Shown here one piece after another: positions 56,401-59,400 of a stretch of DNA of 64,000 nucleotides (its first letter is position 1; every line of letters begins with the position of its first letter). Position numbers and translations under genes: made by a program. The DNA comes from Prorocentrum cordatum (Eukaryota; Sar; Dinophyceae; Prorocentrales; Prorocentraceae): the NCBI GenBank assembly GCA_963575745.1, contig CAUYUJ010016059.1, positions 1,611,349 to 1,675,348 on the forward strand, written 5' to 3'. The notes below the pieces were generated by a model. That model searched no databases and was not told the DNA's origin. It saw nothing but the letters and a program-made list of their open reading frames with translations.

Positions 56401-59400
56401 GACAAGCGTAGCTGATCGCGAGCGCAGAGCGGGCGGCGTCGCCGACGCCGCGCGGCGCAAGCACCCAAACGGCGGAGCACGCGCCGTCTTGACCACGGGA
56501 TGTAACATCGAATCGTTCCCGTGCGATTCCGTCGCCGCGATTCGCAGGGGGACCCGCGTCGCCGCCGTCGTCGCTTTGCCAATCCCGACGCTTCGGGTTT
56601 CCGCGACAGGGCGCCGGGGCCGTTCAAACATGGCATGGGGCACCCCGAGCGGAAGTAATGATCGGCCTCAGATGCCATGTGCGGACCTCTCTGACGGACC
56701 CGTCTAATCATCCTGCAGGAGACGGCGCCAGCTGCAGATGAGCGCTTCTGGCGGCGACGGCTGATGCCTTGGCGCCTCGTTCTTTCCGGCGCCGGCCGCG
56801 CGCGCGTCGCGTCGCGCTCGTCTTCGGGCCAGCTGCCCCGCCGCGGGTCCGAGACGTTCTCCTGCGCGTTTGTTTCAACGGATGGCGCGCGGTCCCCGAT
56901 GTTCGCCAGGGCGCGCCCGCGAGGCCTCCATTGGTCATTGCGCGGCGCGCCGGGCGGTGCTGGACTTTGCCTGGCGGAGCCTCGCTTCCCCTCGCTCTGT
57001 CCACGGCCCACTGTCCGATTTCATCCCCCTCTCCTCCGCGCCGGCGAATCTGCCCGCAGACCTCGCCCTGGGATCTGCCATTCGCGCCGCGGCGCCTAGC
57101 GCGCCCGCCGCGGGCCCGCTCGGACCGACCGCCTTCCACGTCGCCCGCGGGCGCCCAGCCGCGACCGCCGCGAGGCAAGCCCGCGCGGGCCCGCGCGCGC
57201 GGTGGCCGCGTCGACGGAGGCGCCCATAAACAGATCGGCGGGGCCTTCTGTGTTTGAATCCTTCTCCCCTCCTCCCGCTCCTCTCGCCCGCCTCTGCGCC
57301 GCCCCCGCCCGCCCTCTCTCTTTCGCCGATTGATCCAGCAGCGTTGGCGGCGCCGGCAGAGCGGCGCGCGGCCGAGCCGCGCTGCTCGGCGCGGCGGACT
57401 TGCAAATCCATGTCACCACGCGCTGCGCGAGCGCCGAGATGTCGCGGGCGTGTCTGGCCATTTGTAGAGCCGCGACCGCGGGGCAATAATTGTGCATAGT
57501 GATTCCGCACAGTGCCGCATCATTCTAAGATGCGCTGCCCCCTCCTCGATGTGAGACCGGGCGAAGCGATGCCAGTGAATTGTTTGCCCAAGTGTGGTTC
57601 AGCCACTGAAGCTTGCTTGTGCGTTCATCCAGCGTGTGATATAGATAAGACGATGCCCATAGCCCCCCCGAGGACGCAACATAACTCATGGACAGGTGAG
57701 CGGCGGAAAATGCACGCGCACATGCGATGCTTTTGCTCGTCTCCCCTCCTTGCCCCCTTTCAGCCACGCGCAGAAGGGGGGCATGGGGGAGGGGGCAGGC
57801 TTCTTATACACACTTCTACTTCTCGAGAGGCGCGGGCTTTGTCTGTAGATATAGGCCCGCACCTTCCAAGAAACGGCCTCCTTCTAAGAAGCCTTCCCCC
57901 CCCCCTCCCCCGTGCGATCCGTTCTCGCTCTTTGTTTTGTTTTGTTCTCTCTCTCTCTCTCTCTCGCTCTCTCGGCCACTCCTCAGTCCGCCAGCCGCCT
58001 TCTCTGCATCAAGCAAAGTGGCATGTGGGTGACCAGTGGGATGTGTCGCCCCGTGGGCGGCGCCGCTCGTGGTCACCCGCGGCGAGCGACACCTCGAAGG
58101 TGGCGCCAGCTGGTTTCCCGTCCGGCCTCGTCCTGGTCCGGCGTTTTTCGGCCACGCGCAGAAAAGGGGGGGCATGGGGGGAGGTGGGGCAGGCTTCTTA
58201 GAAACACTTCTGCTTCTCAGAAGGCGCGGGCTTTGCCTGTAGATATAGGGCCCGCGCCTTCGAAGAAGCGGCCTCCTTCTCAGAAACCTTCCCCCCTCAC
58301 CCTGCCCCTTTGCGTGCGCGCCGCCAAGCTGTCCTTCCCTGCTCAGCTGACGCGCCTGAGCTGTCTGAGTAGCTCGTTCCATATAAGGCCGAGACGGCCA
58401 CCTCACCCCGGGAGAGATTGCGTTATTCGAAGACTCGGCGTGCCTCCAAGCCGCGTTATTATTATCAGTTGACGCGCTACTCGCCAGCTCTGCAATCGCT
58501 GTCTGCTTACGGCTGCCCACCCGCCTACGGGTTCGCGTTCCCGTGCCCTCGTGCGGGGCCCTCGCGGTTCGCTGCAGCTGATCCGATGTCCGAGGTCCCT
58601 TTCTTGGTCGTCCTGTTTTGTTTGTTGTTCCTTCTCCCGTGAGCAGGCTCTGGGCCCCGAGGCCTCCCCTGAGCAGGCCTCTGACAGCCCGCGGCGCCCG
58701 TGGCGGGCCCCGGGAGGCCGCAGGCCTGGAGGGCCCCCTCGACGGCGGAACCCCCGGACCTCCCCCAGACCTTCCCAGACCGTCGCTCGCGTCGCGAAGG
58801 AGAACAGGCGGCCTTGCTCCGCACAGCACGGTCTCAGTTCGCTGTTGGCTCCAGGTTCGGCCTCTTCATGTGGTGGAATCGTAGCTTGTCCAGGTGCGGC
58901 TGAGAAGGTCCAAAGTGCATATCTCACGAGTGGACGTCGGTGATTGACGCCAGATGTTTGGCAGTGTTTCCCCTCTTCATCCTCCCCCTCCTCCTACTCC
59001 TCCTCCTCCTCCTCCTCCTCCTCCTCCTCCTCCTCCTCCTCCCCCTTTCCTGTCTCTCTCTATCTCTGCCGCCTCCCTTCTCATCGGCATCGTGATGTCA
59101 GTGTTGTCGCACTGCCTGGTCGCAGTTGCGACAGCCTAGCTTGCCACGCAGTTTCCCCCATCGCGTTCTTGCGACTTGCAGTGCGCGTTTGTCTCGGGAC
59201 AGCCTTCCTGAATGGGCAACGGATTTCTCGATGTGCCCCCCTTGTTGTCTTCGTGGACAACAACATGTCTCATATGCGTATGTGTTAGACCCGGGTTCTC
59301 CGAGCGGGCCATTTGCTTACTGGTATGTGTCCGTCGAATGGTTCGCTCGCGCGTTTGGGCTGTGCTGCGCTGTCCTTTTGTCTAATAAGACTAACACGCT

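Larger units (their letters stand above)
46422..56546 (+). mobile_element. Copia-2, full-length but decayed relative of Copia-1
   Basis: Recognised by protein-level similarity to Copia-1 in the same order over 10 kb, with frames shifting constantly: gag, protease, integrase, methyltransferase-like segment, RT, RNase H end and ORF3. Diverged LTRs flank it, and a primer-binding-site remnant lies where expected. It is more GC-rich than Copia-1 and riddled with stops. It was inserted directly after GGCGGAGGAGG, a setting like that of Copia-1, and lies in Rab intron 4 in the gene's orientation. Confidence 0.88.
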
